A DNA stretch of 64,000 bases from Cryobacterium luteum. GTDB taxonomy: Bacteria > Actinomycetota > Actinomycetes > Actinomycetales > Microbacteriaceae. The stretch is from contig NZ_FOCN01000004.1 of the NCBI RefSeq assembly GCF_900110125.1, positions 1 to 64,000 of the forward strand, in the 5' to 3' direction. The notes under the pieces are model-generated. The model searched no databases, was not told the DNA's origin, and saw only the letters and a program-made list of their open reading frames with translations. Numbering within the stretch: position 1 is the first letter of the stretch; each line of letters starts with the position of its first letter. Positions 7,527 through 16,883 of the stretch are shown here, one piece after another. Both the position numbers and the translations under genes were made by a program.

Positions 7527-8453
7527 TCAGCGCAGTCGGTCGAGATAGCGCAAAATGACACCCTCGCGCAGCGCCCACGGCGATACCTCGAGTTCCGTCG
7601 CTCCGAACGCCGCCATCGCCGCGCCGAGCACAATCCCTCCGGCGACGATCTGAAAGGTGCGGTCGGCGGTGATGCCGGGCAGGGCTGGGCGGGCTTCGGC
7701 TGGAATGCGTGCGAGACGGGGCACCCAGTCGTCGAGTTCGGTGCGGCCCAGCCGCAGTCGATCCGCGGCTCCGACGCCGTCGGACGTCGTTCCGGCCAGG
7801 CGCGCCAGTGAACGAATCGCCTTCGACGACCCGACGATGTGCTGCGGCGCCGGCAACTGCGCGAACGCACCCACCGCATCGCGCAGAACGGATGCCGCGT
7901 GCCCCCGAAGCGCAGACACCTCCTCCGGCAGCGGCGGATCGTGGTGCAGAAATCCGATCGTACTGCGCCCAGCGCCGAGCGGGAGCGACACGGCGACATC
8001 GGGAAATTCACTGCCGCCGGCCGCGATTTCCAGCGACCCGCCGCCGATGTCGAACAGCAGAATATTGCCGGCCGACCAGCCATACCAGCGTCGCACCGCG
8101 AGAAAAGTCAGCCGGGCCTCGTCTTCGCCCGACAATACCTGCAGGGCGACACCGGTCTCGCGTTCGACCCGGTCCAGCAACTCCGGGCCGTTGGTCGCAT
8201 CGCGCAGTGCCGACGTGGCGAACGGCAGCAGTTCATCGATATTGTGCCGCTGGGCGACATCCGCTGCGTGCTGCACGGCGGAGAGGACTGCAGCGACACC
8301 CTCATCGTTGATGGCACCGTCGGGTGTGATGTAGCGCATGAGACGCAGCACGCTCTTGTCGGCGGCCATCGGCACGGGCGGAGCGCCTTCGTGCGCGTCG
8401 ACGACCAACAGATGGACGGTATTCGAACCGACGTCGAGAACTCCTAGGCGCAC
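7527..8453 (-). CDS. Ppx/GppA family exopolyphosphatase or pppGpp phosphohydrolase
   Basis: The 308-residue protein has the ASKHA fold. Phosphate-1 motif is VLDVGSNTVHLLVVDA at the N-terminus, the middle has LPFATSALRDATNG, and phosphate-2 is LLFDIGGGSLEIA with the catalytic Glu in LSGEDEARL. It hydrolyses inorganic polyphosphate and/or pppGpp in the cytoplasm. At about 308 residues it is the short actinobacterial form without a C-terminal HD domain, like the two M. tuberculosis Ppx proteins. GTG at 8453 lies six bases after a TAACGT box, which suggests a leaderless transcript. Confidence 0.9.
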   Translation of the reverse strand: MRLGVLDVGSNTVHLLVVDAHEGAPPVPMAADKSVLRLMRYITPDGAINDEGVAAVLSAVQHAADVAQRHNIDELLPFATSALRDATNGPELLDRVERETGVALQVLSGEDEARLTFLAVRRWYGWSAGNILLFDIGGGSLEIAAGGSEFPDVAVSLPLGAGRSTIGFLHHDPPLPEEVSALRGHAASVLRDAVGAFAQLPAPQHIVGSSKAIRSLARLAGTTSDGVGAADRLRLGRTELDDWVPRLARIPAEARPALPGITADRTFQIVAGGIVLGAAMAAFGATELEVSPWALREGVILRYLDRLR

Positions 8454-8479
8454 ATGTGTACGTTACAGCCTGCGGCGCC

Positions 8480-10738
8480 CTAGCGTTGGCTCGGTGCCAC
8501 GAACCGCTGCCACGCCCACGCGCTGGCACAGAGCGCGGCGAAGGTTGCAGCGGCGATCCAGAGAGCCATCCCGGTTCCCTCGCTCTGCCATTGTTCGACC
8601 ATGGGGGCGAGCGCCGCAAACAGAATTCCATAGCCGACGACGGTCAGGCCGGTCCACACGAGCGGCGACCAGGCCAGAATACGTCGCCCACTGGTATGGC
8701 CGACGGGCACCAGAATCAACACCGCTGAGCCGATTGCGGCCAGCACGATGGTGTTGCCCGTTTCCGCAGCGAGTGACGTGGCGAAAGTGCTCGCGCCGGG
8801 CAGCAGCGATCCCAGCGACCAGGCGAGCACGGCGAGCGAAGTGAGAGCGCCCACCCGCACGGCGGCGAGTTGGCCGCGCTGCGCAGTCGTGGGTTGTTGG
8901 GACCGGGGCTGCTGGGGCTGGAGCTGCGCGCCGGCCTGGCCACCGGCATCCGCTGTGGCGGTCATCGTGACGCTGCCGAGCAGACCGAACAACAGGGCGG
9001 GATGCACGTCGAACACCCGGGACGCGATCGCGGCGGCCGCGATCAGCAGCAGATAGCGCGGCAGAAAGGTGACCGTTCCGTGCAGCCGCAGCACGCGCGA
9101 ACACCACCACAGCGGAACCAGAATGGCCACCGCGTTCACCAGAACCAGCCCGATGACCACGGCCACGAGCAGGCGCAGGTAGGCCGGCTGATCCACGACC
9201 GGCCCGGAGAGCATGACGAACGTCGCCGCGGCCAGCAGCGCGGCGCCACCGCGCAACCAGCGGTTGAGGCGCACCGTCGGGGCAACGTCGAATTCTTCGC
9301 GAATACGATTCCGTCCTGCCAGGGACGGAATTCCCCGCAGCGGTCGCCCACCGCGGGTGCGCGAGATAGTGCCGGCGAGCAGGCGCAGAGGCACCGCGAT
9401 CAGCAGCAGGGCACCGACAGCGAGCAAGCCGGCCTGCAGCCAGGGAAACGGCGATCCGGTGCCGGTCGGGCCGATGGCCGCCGCAAACCGGGTCGGGTCA
9501 TTCCACTGGCCGGGAAAAGCGGATGCCCCAACCTCGCCTGGCTCCGCAGCCTCCGGATCGGGAGAGTCGGCCTGCGGCCCCGGCGTCGACGACGGCGACG
9601 GCGGGGCCGTCGGGCCGGGCACAGCCACCGAGCTATCCGGTGATGGCGAGGCCGCTGGGCTCGGGGTCGGCGTGACCGGTGGCGTTGTCGCGTCGGACTC
9701 AGCAGGCGTCGGCGTCGTTTCGGCGATGTAGCTGACCGACCGGGGAGTGCTGCCCGCGCCGACGTTGCCGGCGACATCTTTCTGCACGGCGACGACCGAG
9801 TACGACCCGGCGGCCACGCCGCCGGCCGAGCAGCTCCAACTTCCTCCGGTCACCACAGCGGAGCAGACCGAGTACGCGCCGGCGAAGACCGTGACCGTTG
9901 CACCCGTTTCGCCGGTTCCGGTGTACTGGGTGCCGGCGATCGGAACCTGCGCACCGACACCGGGAGCCGTGAGGACCGGGGCATCCGGTGCGGTGACGTC
10001 GAACACGATCGTGACCGGCGCGCTCGCGTTCGACGATGACGGTTTACTGAACGACGAGGTCTGGCTCGCCGTAACGCCCCGGCTGCCATCGCTCAGACCG
10101 GAGAACAGGCAGGCCCAGGCGCCGGAACTGTCGACAGTACTGGTGCAGGTGTCATCGTTGGGCAGCGTTGCGGTCACGATGGCCTGGGGGTGCCCGGTTC
10201 CGCGCACCCAGCCGTTGGATTCCGGCCCGGTCAGGCCGCCGAGCACTGTCGGAGCGCCGAGCACGGCCACGGCGATCTCATCACTCAGCCCCGGAGCACC
10301 GGTCACGACGACGCGCAGCGTGATCGTGGGGCCGTTCTGCAGATAAACGTTGTCGCAGCTCCACGAAGTCGACGAATCGCCGACGATGCACAGCGGGTCC
10401 CCACCGCGCGGCGAGAGCAGCTGGATCTCCTGGTTGGCCGCCTTCGACCCGGACACTGTCGTGCGATTGCTGCCGATGAATTGGGCGTCGCCTGGGGTTT
10501 CGATCTGCGGACTCGTCCCGGGCGTGAGGGTCGCGTTCGGTACTGGGTCCTCGGTCGCCGCCGACGTCGACTGCGCCGCGGCCGGAACCGGAGCTTCTTC
10601 GGCCTGGGCGGTCGGCAGCACCGGCGCCGCGAGGGCCAGGGCACAGCCGAGCAGCAGGGCCGCGACCCATGCCAGGCTGCGCGAGTGTCGCGGGCGCGTC
10701 AAAGCGCCCGATCCCTCGATTCGAGCCGACTCAAACAC
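8480..10738 (-). CDS. Secreted/membrane Ig-like repeat protein with multi-helix C-terminal domain
   Basis: The 752-residue protein has a signal peptide (hydrophobic stretch about residues 23-46, probable cleavage after AQA). Three bacterial Ig-like modules follow, about residues 80-335; the third starts PDAPVLTAPGVGAQVPIAGT. Then comes a Pro/Ser/Thr linker at about 340-400, and a C-terminal membrane part with about eight helices from residue 430, for example LQAGLLAVGALLLIAVPL. The Ig modules carry conserved Cys pairs (SVCSAVVTGGSWSC). Ig modules normally mediate binding at the cell surface; coupling them to a polytopic domain is unusual. No function can be assigned. Paired GTG codons near 10738 leave the exact start open. 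Confidence 0.75.
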   Translation of the reverse strand: MFESARIEGSGALTRPRHSRSLAWVAALLLGCALALAAPVLPTAQAEEAPVPAAAQSTSAATEDPVPNATLTPGTSPQIETPGDAQFIGSNRTTVSGSKAANQEIQLLSPRGGDPLCIVGDSSTSWSCDNVYLQNGPTITLRVVVTGAPGLSDEIAVAVLGAPTVLGGLTGPESNGWVRGTGHPQAIVTATLPNDDTCTSTVDSSGAWACLFSGLSDGSRGVTASQTSSFSKPSSSNASAPVTIVFDVTAPDAPVLTAPGVGAQVPIAGTQYTGTGETGATVTVFAGAYSVCSAVVTGGSWSCSAGGVAAGSYSVVAVQKDVAGNVGAGSTPRSVSYIAETTPTPAESDATTPPVTPTPSPAASPSPDSSVAVPGPTAPPSPSSTPGPQADSPDPEAAEPGEVGASAFPGQWNDPTRFAAAIGPTGTGSPFPWLQAGLLAVGALLLIAVPLRLLAGTISRTRGGRPLRGIPSLAGRNRIREEFDVAPTVRLNRWLRGGAALLAAATFVMLSGPVVDQPAYLRLLVAVVIGLVLVNAVAILVPLWWCSRVLRLHGTVTFLPRYLLLIAAAAIASRVFDVHPALLFGLLGSVTMTATADAGGQAGAQLQPQQPRSQQPTTAQRGQLAAVRVGALTSLAVLAWSLGSLLPGASTFATSLAAETGNTIVLAAIGSAVLILVPVGHTSGRRILAWSPLVWTGLTVVGYGILFAALAPMVEQWQSEGTGMALWIAAATFAALCASAWAWQRFVAPSQR

Positions 10739-10913
10739 CGCTCACCCCCTGCCCCAATTTGAGGGGCAGACAGCGCGAAAGTCAACCGTCCACGCCCGAA
10801 ATGACGGAACAAACCCCGGGAATTCTTCCAGGCGCCTCCGCCCGCCCGAAACGTGACACCCTTAACGCGAAGCGGATGCCCAGCCCGAGACCGCCGAGGA
10901 AAGCCGCACCCTG

Positions 10914-12371
10914 ATGAATCCCACGCCCAGCTCACCCTCCTCCCGCGCCGTCGCCGCCCGCGACTGGGAGCACCGCGCCGGTGAGCTCGGCGATCGCCTG
11001 CCGACCGGGTTCGAGGTGGCCGTGGCCACCTCCGCCTTTCAGGTTGAGGGTGCCGCCCGTGACGGTGGCCGCGGCGACAGCGTCTGGGATGCCTTCAGCC
11101 AACAGTCCGGGCGCATCCGCGACGGCTCCAACGCCTCCGTCTCCGCCGACCACGTGAAGAACTATGCCGACGATACCGCCCTGTTGCGCGACCTCGGCGT
11201 CGATTCCTACCGGTTCTCCTTCGGCTGGACCCGGCTGCAGCCGGACGGTCGCGGGGCGCTGCACCGCAACGGACTCGCGTTCTACGATCGTCTGCTCGAC
11301 GCGTTGCTGGCCGACGGCATCCGTTCAACCGCCACGCTCTCGCACTGGGACACCCCGGCGGCCCTGCGCGGCGGCTGGCTGAACCGCGACACCGCCGGTC
11401 GCTTCGCCGACTACGCCCACGCGGTGGGGGAGGCGTTCGGCGACCGCCTCGACGCCTGGATCACCCTGAACGAGCCAGCCACGGTCACCGCGAATGGCTA
11501 CGCCCTCGGCACCCACGCGCCCGGTCGAGCACTGCTGTTTGACGCGTTACCGAGCGCGCACCATCAGCTGCTCGGGCACGGACTCGCGGTGCAGGCGCTG
11601 CGCGCCGCCGACGTGCGCGGGCGCATCGGCTTGGTCAATTCGCACACCCCCGTGCAGTCCGCAACTGATCGGGACCAGGACCGTTCCTATGCTGCGCTCT
11701 ACGACCTGATGGTGAACCGCCTCTTCGCCGACCCGGTGCTGCTCGGTCGCTTCCCTGACCCGCTCGAACCGTTCGCCGTCGAGCTGCGCAGCATGCTCGA
11801 GACCGACCCCGCCGACCTCCGCACGATTCACCAGCCGCTTGATTTCTACGGCCTGAGCTACACCGAACCCGCCCGCGTAAGCGCCGGCCCGACGGTGCGC
11901 ACAACCCCCGAGGGCCAGCCCATTCCCACCCCGTCGTGGCCGTTCCACTTCGAACCGTTTCGCGAACACCCCACCACGTCGACCGGCGCCGTCAATGCAC
12001 CGGAATATGTGGCCGTAGCGCTCGCCGAACTGGCCGGTCGATATGCCGACCTGCCTCCCGTCTACCTCTCACTGGCCGGCGGTGCCTTCTTCGATCAAGC
12101 GGATGCCCGCCACCAGGTGCACGACCCCGCCCGCATCGACTACCTCGCCGAACACCTCGTCACGGCCCTCGACGCGACCGTGCCCGGAGCCTCGGCCGAA
12201 GCTATCGACCTCGCCGGCGTCACCTTCTGGTCACTGCTCGACGCCTTCGAATGGGATGCCGGTTACACGCAGCCGACCGGCCTCGTGCACGTCGACTTCA
12301 CGGACGACCGCCGCACGCGCACCCCCAAGCAGAGTTTCCGTTGGTTGCAGCACGCCCTGGCCAACCGCTGA
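10914..12371 (+). CDS. Glycoside hydrolase family 1 homologue lacking the catalytic nucleophile
   Basis: The 485-residue product is a full-length GH1 TIM barrel, with AFQVEGAARDGGRGDSVWD near residue 41, TLSHWDTPAAL, the acid/base Glu187 in ITLNEP, and the late segment FWSLLDAFEWDAGY. At the usual nucleophile motif (I/V)TENG the sequence instead reads YLSLAGGAFF, so residue 387 is Leu (codon CTG at 12072-12074). The substrate-subsite NYY motif is also changed (FYGLSY). A normal retaining beta-glucosidase mechanism is therefore not expected. It may be a binding protein or a pseudoenzyme. It stands alone, divergent from the Ig-like protein gene. Confidence 0.85.
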   Translation: MNPTPSSPSSRAVAARDWEHRAGELGDRLPTGFEVAVATSAFQVEGAARDGGRGDSVWDAFSQQSGRIRDGSNASVSADHVKNYADDTALLRDLGVDSYRFSFGWTRLQPDGRGALHRNGLAFYDRLLDALLADGIRSTATLSHWDTPAALRGGWLNRDTAGRFADYAHAVGEAFGDRLDAWITLNEPATVTANGYALGTHAPGRALLFDALPSAHHQLLGHGLAVQALRAADVRGRIGLVNSHTPVQSATDRDQDRSYAALYDLMVNRLFADPVLLGRFPDPLEPFAVELRSMLETDPADLRTIHQPLDFYGLSYTEPARVSAGPTVRTTPEGQPIPTPSWPFHFEPFREHPTTSTGAVNAPEYVAVALAELAGRYADLPPVYLSLAGGAFFDQADARHQVHDPARIDYLAEHLVTALDATVPGASAEAIDLAGVTFWSLLDAFEWDAGYTQPTGLVHVDFTDDRRTRTPKQSFRWLQHALANR

Positions 12372-12381
12372 CGCAGACGAG

Positions 12382-13116
12382 TCAGGGTGTGCGGCGCCGC
12401 AGCGTCACCGACCCCAGCACGACCGCTCCCACGATCCACGCGCCGATGATGAGCAGCTCCCCGCCGACATAGGCGGCGTCCTGCGCGTCGGTTGCGACCG
12501 CCTGCAACGCGTCGATCGCGTGTGACAGCGGCAACCAGTCGCTGATGGCACGCAGCACATCGGGCAGCTGGTCACGCGGCAGAAAGATACCGCCGAGCAG
12601 AATCTGCGGAAACACCAGCGCCGGCATGAACTGCACCACCTGAAATTCCGTGCGGGCGAACGCGCTCGCGAGCAGGCCGAGCGTCGTGCCGAGCACCGCA
12701 TCGGCGACCGCGACCGCAAGCAGCAGCCAGATCGATCCGCTGATCTCGAGCCCGCACACCCACACCGCGAACCCCACGGCCACCGAGGACTGCGCCACCG
12801 CGAGCAGCCCGAACGCCAGCGTGTACCCGAGGATGAGGTCGCCCTTGCCGAGCGGCATCGACAGCAGGCGCTCGAGCGTGCCGGTGCGGCGCTCGCGCAG
12901 GGTCGTGATGCTCGTCACCAGAAACATCACGATGAACGGGAACAACGCGATCATGCCCGGCCCGATCGTGGCGAAGACGGGCGTGTCAGAGAAAATCCAG
13001 GCGAGCAGCCCGATCAGCAGGCTCGGCACCACGAGCAGCAGCGCGATCGTGCGCGGGTCGTGCCGCACCTGGCTGAGCACCCGGCCGGCCGTCGCGAGCG
13101 TTCGCTGCGGGTTCAT
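12382..13116 (-). CDS. ABC-2 type transporter permease
   Basis: The 244-residue protein has six predicted helices. The first is TIALLLVVPSLLIGLLAWIF, and the family loop RERRTGTLERLLSMPLGKGDLILGY contains the ERLL..P signature of ABC-2 permeases. It would form the membrane channel of an exporter with the ATPase encoded immediately upstream, whose stop it overlaps by four bases (ATGA). The exported substrate is unknown; drug or lipid-linked compounds are usual for this class. Confidence 0.9.
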   Translation of the reverse strand: MNPQRTLATAGRVLSQVRHDPRTIALLLVVPSLLIGLLAWIFSDTPVFATIGPGMIALFPFIVMFLVTSITTLRERRTGTLERLLSMPLGKGDLILGYTLAFGLLAVAQSSVAVGFAVWVCGLEISGSIWLLLAVAVADAVLGTTLGLLASAFARTEFQVVQFMPALVFPQILLGGIFLPRDQLPDVLRAISDWLPLSHAIDALQAVATDAQDAAYVGGELLIIGAWIVGAVVLGSVTLRRRTP

Positions 13117-13862
13117 GAGTCGCTCCGGTCGCTTGAATCAAGCGGATGCTTCCGGATCAGCGCCAGGAACGCCCCCTCGGTATCCTCGGTGCCGGTCGAA
13201 GTAAGCAACCCCGCCGGGGTGTCATCGGCCAGGATCTCCCCGTCCCGCATCAGCAGCAGCCGGTCGCACCGGCTGGCTTCGTCCATCACGTGGCTCGAGA
13301 CGATCAGGCTCGTTCCCGCGGCGGCGAGCTGGTGGAACAGGGTCCACAGTTCCACCCGCAGCAGCGGATCGAGGCCCACGGTCGGTTCGTCGAGCACGAG
13401 CAGGTCGGGGGACCCGAGCAGAGCCGCGGCCAGAGACACTCGGCTGCGCTGCCCTCCGGAGAGCGATCCGACCAGCTGGCCAGCCTGACTCGTGAGGTCG
13501 GTCAAGGACAGGACCCGCTCGACATCGCTGCGCGGGGCTCCCAGCACGGCACGAAAATACTGCAGGTTCTGCCGCACGGTGAGGTCGTCGTAGACGCTCG
13601 CGTCCTGCGTCACATACCCCACCCGGTGGCGCAGCGACGCCGACCCGGCCTCCCGCCCGAGCACCGTCACCGTGCCGGACTGCACCACCTGCACCCCGAC
13701 GATTGTTCGGAGGAGGGTGGTCTTGCCGCATCCGCTCGGGCCGAGCAAGCCCACTACAACGCCGCGGGGAACACTGACCGACAACCCGTGCAGCACCGGA
13801 TGCTTCCCCCGTCGCACGTGCAGATCGGTCACCTCGACCGCGGAGGCGGATTCGTTCACCAT
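13113..13862 (-). CDS. ABC transporter ATP-binding protein
   Basis: The 249-residue protein is a complete ABC ATPase: Walker A GPSGCGKTTLL, Q-loop VTQDASVYDDLTVRQN, signature LSGGQRSRVSLA, Walker B LLVLDEPTVGLDP and H-loop VSSHVMDEA. It drives the ABC-2 permease gene that follows with a four-base overlap. ATG at 13862 is preferred because GGAGAG stands seven bases before it; an ATG at 13892 would add ten residues. The gene is divergent from lemA. Confidence 0.92.
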   Translation of the reverse strand: MVNESASAVEVTDLHVRRGKHPVLHGLSVSVPRGVVVGLLGPSGCGKTTLLRTIVGVQVVQSGTVTVLGREAGSASLRHRVGYVTQDASVYDDLTVRQNLQYFRAVLGAPRSDVERVLSLTDLTSQAGQLVGSLSGGQRSRVSLAAALLGSPDLLVLDEPTVGLDPLLRVELWTLFHQLAAAGTSLIVSSHVMDEASRCDRLLLMRDGEILADDTPAGLLTSTGTEDTEGAFLALIRKHPLDSSDRSDS

Positions 13863-14080
13863 GATCGAACTCTCCGCCGCTGCACCCTCCATGTCAAGCT
13901 GACAACGCGCGATTTCCTGCTTCCTCGTGCGCCCAGAGCTTGCTTGGAGTGTTATGGGAAGCGGGTGGGAGCCTCCGGGGTCGCGGTTAGTATAGGCAGG
14001 TACGCACGGGGGGTCGTTTTGGCCAGTTCATGTCTCCGTGCCAACCTACACATCGTGCCAATTTGCAAGGAGACGCTGCC

Positions 14081-14647
14081 ATGGAATGGCTCATCCCGGT
14101 TTTGATCGTTGTCGCACTCGTCGCCATCGTGGGTATCTACCTGTGGTCGACGTACAACTCCCTCGTGACGCTCAACGTGCGCGTCGACGAAGCGTGGAGC
14201 GACATCACGGTGATGCTCAAGCGTCGTGCCGACCTGCTGCCCAACCTGATCGAAACGGTCAAGGGCTACGCAGCACACGAGAAAAGCGTTTTTGAGAACG
14301 TGACCAAGGCTCGGGCCGAGACGCTGTCCGCGCAGGGCCCGGCCGACGCATCCGCTGCTGAGAACCACATGCAGACCGCGCTGAAGAGCATCTTTGCCGT
14401 GGCCGAGGCCTACCCGCAGCTGCAGGCCAGCCAGAACTACCTGCAGTTGCAGGGCGCGATCGTCGACACCGAAGACAAGATCCAGGCCGCACGCCGGTTC
14501 TACAACGGTGGCGTGCGTGAGATGAACACCAAGATCAAGGTGTTCCCGAACCACCTGTTCGCCGTCAACCTCGGTTTCACCGAACGCGAATTCTTCGAGG
14601 TGGCCGACTCCGCAGCGATCGCGGAGCCGCCCCGCGTGCAGTTCTAA
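14081..14647 (+). CDS. lemA: LemA family protein
   Basis: The 188-residue protein has one N-terminal membrane helix (IPVLIVVALVAIVGIYLW) and then the long helical LemA domain with NSLVTLNVRVDEAWSDI, LKRRADLLPNLIETVKGYA and ARRFYNGGVREMNTKI. LemA proteins are membrane-anchored helical bundles of unclear function, almost always paired with an HtpX-like protease or TPM-domain protein, as here. ATG at 14081 has AAGGAG nine bases upstream; an earlier in-frame start at 14030 has no ribosome site. The protease gene follows after 11 bases. Confidence 0.92.
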   Translation: MEWLIPVLIVVALVAIVGIYLWSTYNSLVTLNVRVDEAWSDITVMLKRRADLLPNLIETVKGYAAHEKSVFENVTKARAETLSAQGPADASAAENHMQTALKSIFAVAEAYPQLQASQNYLQLQGAIVDTEDKIQAARRFYNGGVREMNTKIKVFPNHLFAVNLGFTEREFFEVADSAAIAEPPRVQF

Positions 14648-14658
14648 CGGAGCACTAG

Positions 14659-15543
14659 ATGTACAGCGCGATCGCCAAAAACAAACGCAATACCGTCTTC
14701 ATCATCATTTTCTTTCTCGCCCTGATCACCGGCCTCGGCTGGCTGGCTGGCGTGGCCTACGGCATGAACGGGTATACCGCCCTCATCCTGACGCTCGTGA
14801 TCGCCTCTGCCTACGCGTGGTTCCAGTACTTCGCGGCGGGTCGGCAGGCCATCTCGATGAGCGGCGGAATTCGGGTCAACAGCCAGTCCGATCACCCGCG
14901 GCTGTGGCGTACGGTCGAGAACCTGTCGATCACCACCGGTACGCCGATGCCGGAGGTTTACATTATCAACGACCCGGCGCCGAACGCGTTCGCCACCGGC
15001 CGCGACCCCCAGCACGCGATCGTCGCCGCCACCACCGGCCTGCTCGACATCATGGATGACGCCGAACTCGAGGGTGTGATGGCGCACGAGATGGGCCACG
15101 TGCGCAACTACGACATCCGGCTGTCGATGATCGTGTTCGGCCTGGTCGTCGCCATCGGATTCGTGTCTGACATCTTTCTGCGCATGGCTTTCTTCGGCCG
15201 TAACAACAACAGCAACGGCAACCCGGTCGTCATGGTCTTCGGACTCGTCGCCATGATCGTGGCTCCGCTGATCGCGACGGTCGTGCAGCTCGCCGTGTCC
15301 CGGCAGCGTGAATACCTGGCGGATGCGACGGGGGCGTTGACCACGCGCCACCCCGACGCCCTTGCTTCGGCACTGGCCAAGCTCGGCGAATATGGCCGCC
15401 CGATGAAGAAGCAGAACACCTCGATGGCTCACCTGTGGATTGCTGACCCGCTCAAGAAGGGCGCCATGGCGAAGCTGTTCGCCACCCACCCGCCCCTCGA
15501 AGACCGCATCGAGCGTCTCACAGCTATGGGCAGCAAATTCTGA
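14659..15543 (+). CDS. M48 family (HtpX-like) membrane metalloprotease
   Basis: The 294-residue protein has two N-terminal helices (about residues 13-31 and 40-55) and the zinc protease motif HEMGH at 143-147, with Glu218 in SRQREYLADATGA as the third zinc ligand. Two more helices lie between, near 155-180 and 190-212. This is the HtpX layout, which degrades misfolded or damaged membrane proteins at the cytoplasmic face. It forms a two-gene operon with lemA, a very common pairing. GGAG lies before the ATG. Confidence 0.9.
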   Translation: MYSAIAKNKRNTVFIIIFFLALITGLGWLAGVAYGMNGYTALILTLVIASAYAWFQYFAAGRQAISMSGGIRVNSQSDHPRLWRTVENLSITTGTPMPEVYIINDPAPNAFATGRDPQHAIVAATTGLLDIMDDAELEGVMAHEMGHVRNYDIRLSMIVFGLVVAIGFVSDIFLRMAFFGRNNNSNGNPVVMVFGLVAMIVAPLIATVVQLAVSRQREYLADATGALTTRHPDALASALAKLGEYGRPMKKQNTSMAHLWIADPLKKGAMAKLFATHPPLEDRIERLTAMGSKF

Positions 15544-15548
15544 CCTGA

Positions 15549-16769
15549 CTACCGCAGCTCGGCGGCCAGACCGTCAGCCAGGTTGCCTCGGGGAACGACA
15601 ACGATTTCATCGAGCCCCTGCCACGCAGCCGCCTCCCGCAGTACCTGTGCGAGCCGACCGGCAGCATCCGCTGGGGCAGCTGGTTCGGCCCAGGCCGCCT
15701 GCACCCGCAGCACTCCCGCCTGGCGGTCGTTCTTGAGGTCGACCCGGCCGACGACCGTGTCGTCGAGCAAAATAGGCAGTGAGTAGTACCCGTAGATCCG
15801 CTTGCGTTCCGGCGTGTAGATCTCGATGCGATAGTGAAAGTCGAACAGGCGCAGGGCTCGGGCGCGTTCCCAAACCACCGGGTCGAACGGCGACAATATG
15901 GCCTGGGCGTTCATCGCCCGGGGTAGCCGTGCATCCCGATGCAGCCAGGCCGCACCAGCCGCGCCGCGTGGCCCCCAGCCGGGAACCTCCACCGCAAGGA
16001 GTTCGCCGGCCTCGGTCAGCTCGCGAACAGCCAGCAAGGTCGGCGCTGACTTCAGCCGAAAGTAGTCCGCGAAGTCCTTGACCGTGCCGATGCCGTGAGC
16101 GCGAGCCGAGCGGCGCACCAGCTCGCGGTGGGCATCCGCTGTCGAAATAGTTTGCCCGAGCAATTCGGCAGAAAACACCTGCTCCGGCAGGGCATACACC
16201 CGTTCGAAGCGGATGCGCCCAGCGCTCACCACATCGCCCCACCGGAACAGCACCTCGAGCCCGGTCTTCACGTCGGACCAGCCCCACCACGGCCCACTGC
16301 GTTTGTTCGCGTCGTGCTCGATCTCGCTGGCCCGCATCGGCCCGTTGGCGGCCAGTTCGGCCAGAAGCCAGTCGAGCATCGGCTGGTTGGCTTGCGACCA
16401 GGCCTCCGGGGTGCGGGCGGAACGGTCGCGATACTGCTGCATGCGCCAGCGGAACAGCGGCCACACGTCGATCGGTAGAAAAGAAGCTTCGTGCGCCCAG
16501 TATTCAGTGAAGCGAGCCTCCCGCCCGGTCGTGAGGCGGTCAAGCTGTGCCTTGTCGTAGGGGCCAAGTCGGCTGAAGGCCGGCATGTAGTGGCTGCGTT
16601 CGAAGACATTGACCGAATCGATCTGCAAGAGTTCGAGCCGGTTCACCAGGGCGGTCAGCTGGCGGATGCCCGCGGCAGTGGTCGGGCGCGCACCGAAGCC
16701 CTGTGCGACCAGCGCAATTCGCCGCGCCAATGCGGGCGAGATCGTCGCAGGGGAGACTGTCTGAACCAT
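15549..16769 (-). CDS. YcaQ/AlkX-type winged-helix DNA glycosylase (HTH_42)
   Basis: The protein of about 406 residues belongs to the HTH_42 (DUF1006) family. It has the QxD motif in LLQIDSVNVFERSHYMPAFS, the conserved WWGWSDVKTGLEVLFRWGD winged-helix segment, FDPVVWERARALRLFDF, and ERKRIYGYYSLPILL. In E. coli YcaQ (AlkX) this family unhooks DNA interstrand crosslinks and the Gln-x-Asp motif is catalytic, whereas AlkZ has Gln-x-Gln. The Asp here places it with AlkX. The frame extends to 16853, but the extra N-terminal 28 residues look non-coding, so ATG at 16769 is preferred. It converges on the LemA/protease operon. Confidence 0.85.
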   Translation of the reverse strand: MVQTVSPATISPALARRIALVAQGFGARPTTAAGIRQLTALVNRLELLQIDSVNVFERSHYMPAFSRLGPYDKAQLDRLTTGREARFTEYWAHEASFLPIDVWPLFRWRMQQYRDRSARTPEAWSQANQPMLDWLLAELAANGPMRASEIEHDANKRSGPWWGWSDVKTGLEVLFRWGDVVSAGRIRFERVYALPEQVFSAELLGQTISTADAHRELVRRSARAHGIGTVKDFADYFRLKSAPTLLAVRELTEAGELLAVEVPGWGPRGAAGAAWLHRDARLPRAMNAQAILSPFDPVVWERARALRLFDFHYRIEIYTPERKRIYGYYSLPILLDDTVVGRVDLKNDRQAGVLRVQAAWAEPAAPADAAGRLAQVLREAAAWQGLDEIVVVPRGNLADGLAAELR

Positions 16770-16883
16770 CGTTTCGACTCTATCCGGCGAATTGTTTGCC
16801 CGCCATGAGGCTGCCTCATTATCCGTGACGTTGCTCCGGGAGTGGCGCGTCATGCGGCCACGCCGCAGTCCTAGACTGATCGG

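Noticed and set aside
9530..9720. GAC/GGC-rich quasi-repeat DNA in the Ig-like protein gene
   Set aside because: It simply encodes the Pro/Ser/Thr linker; not an independent repeat element or CRISPR.
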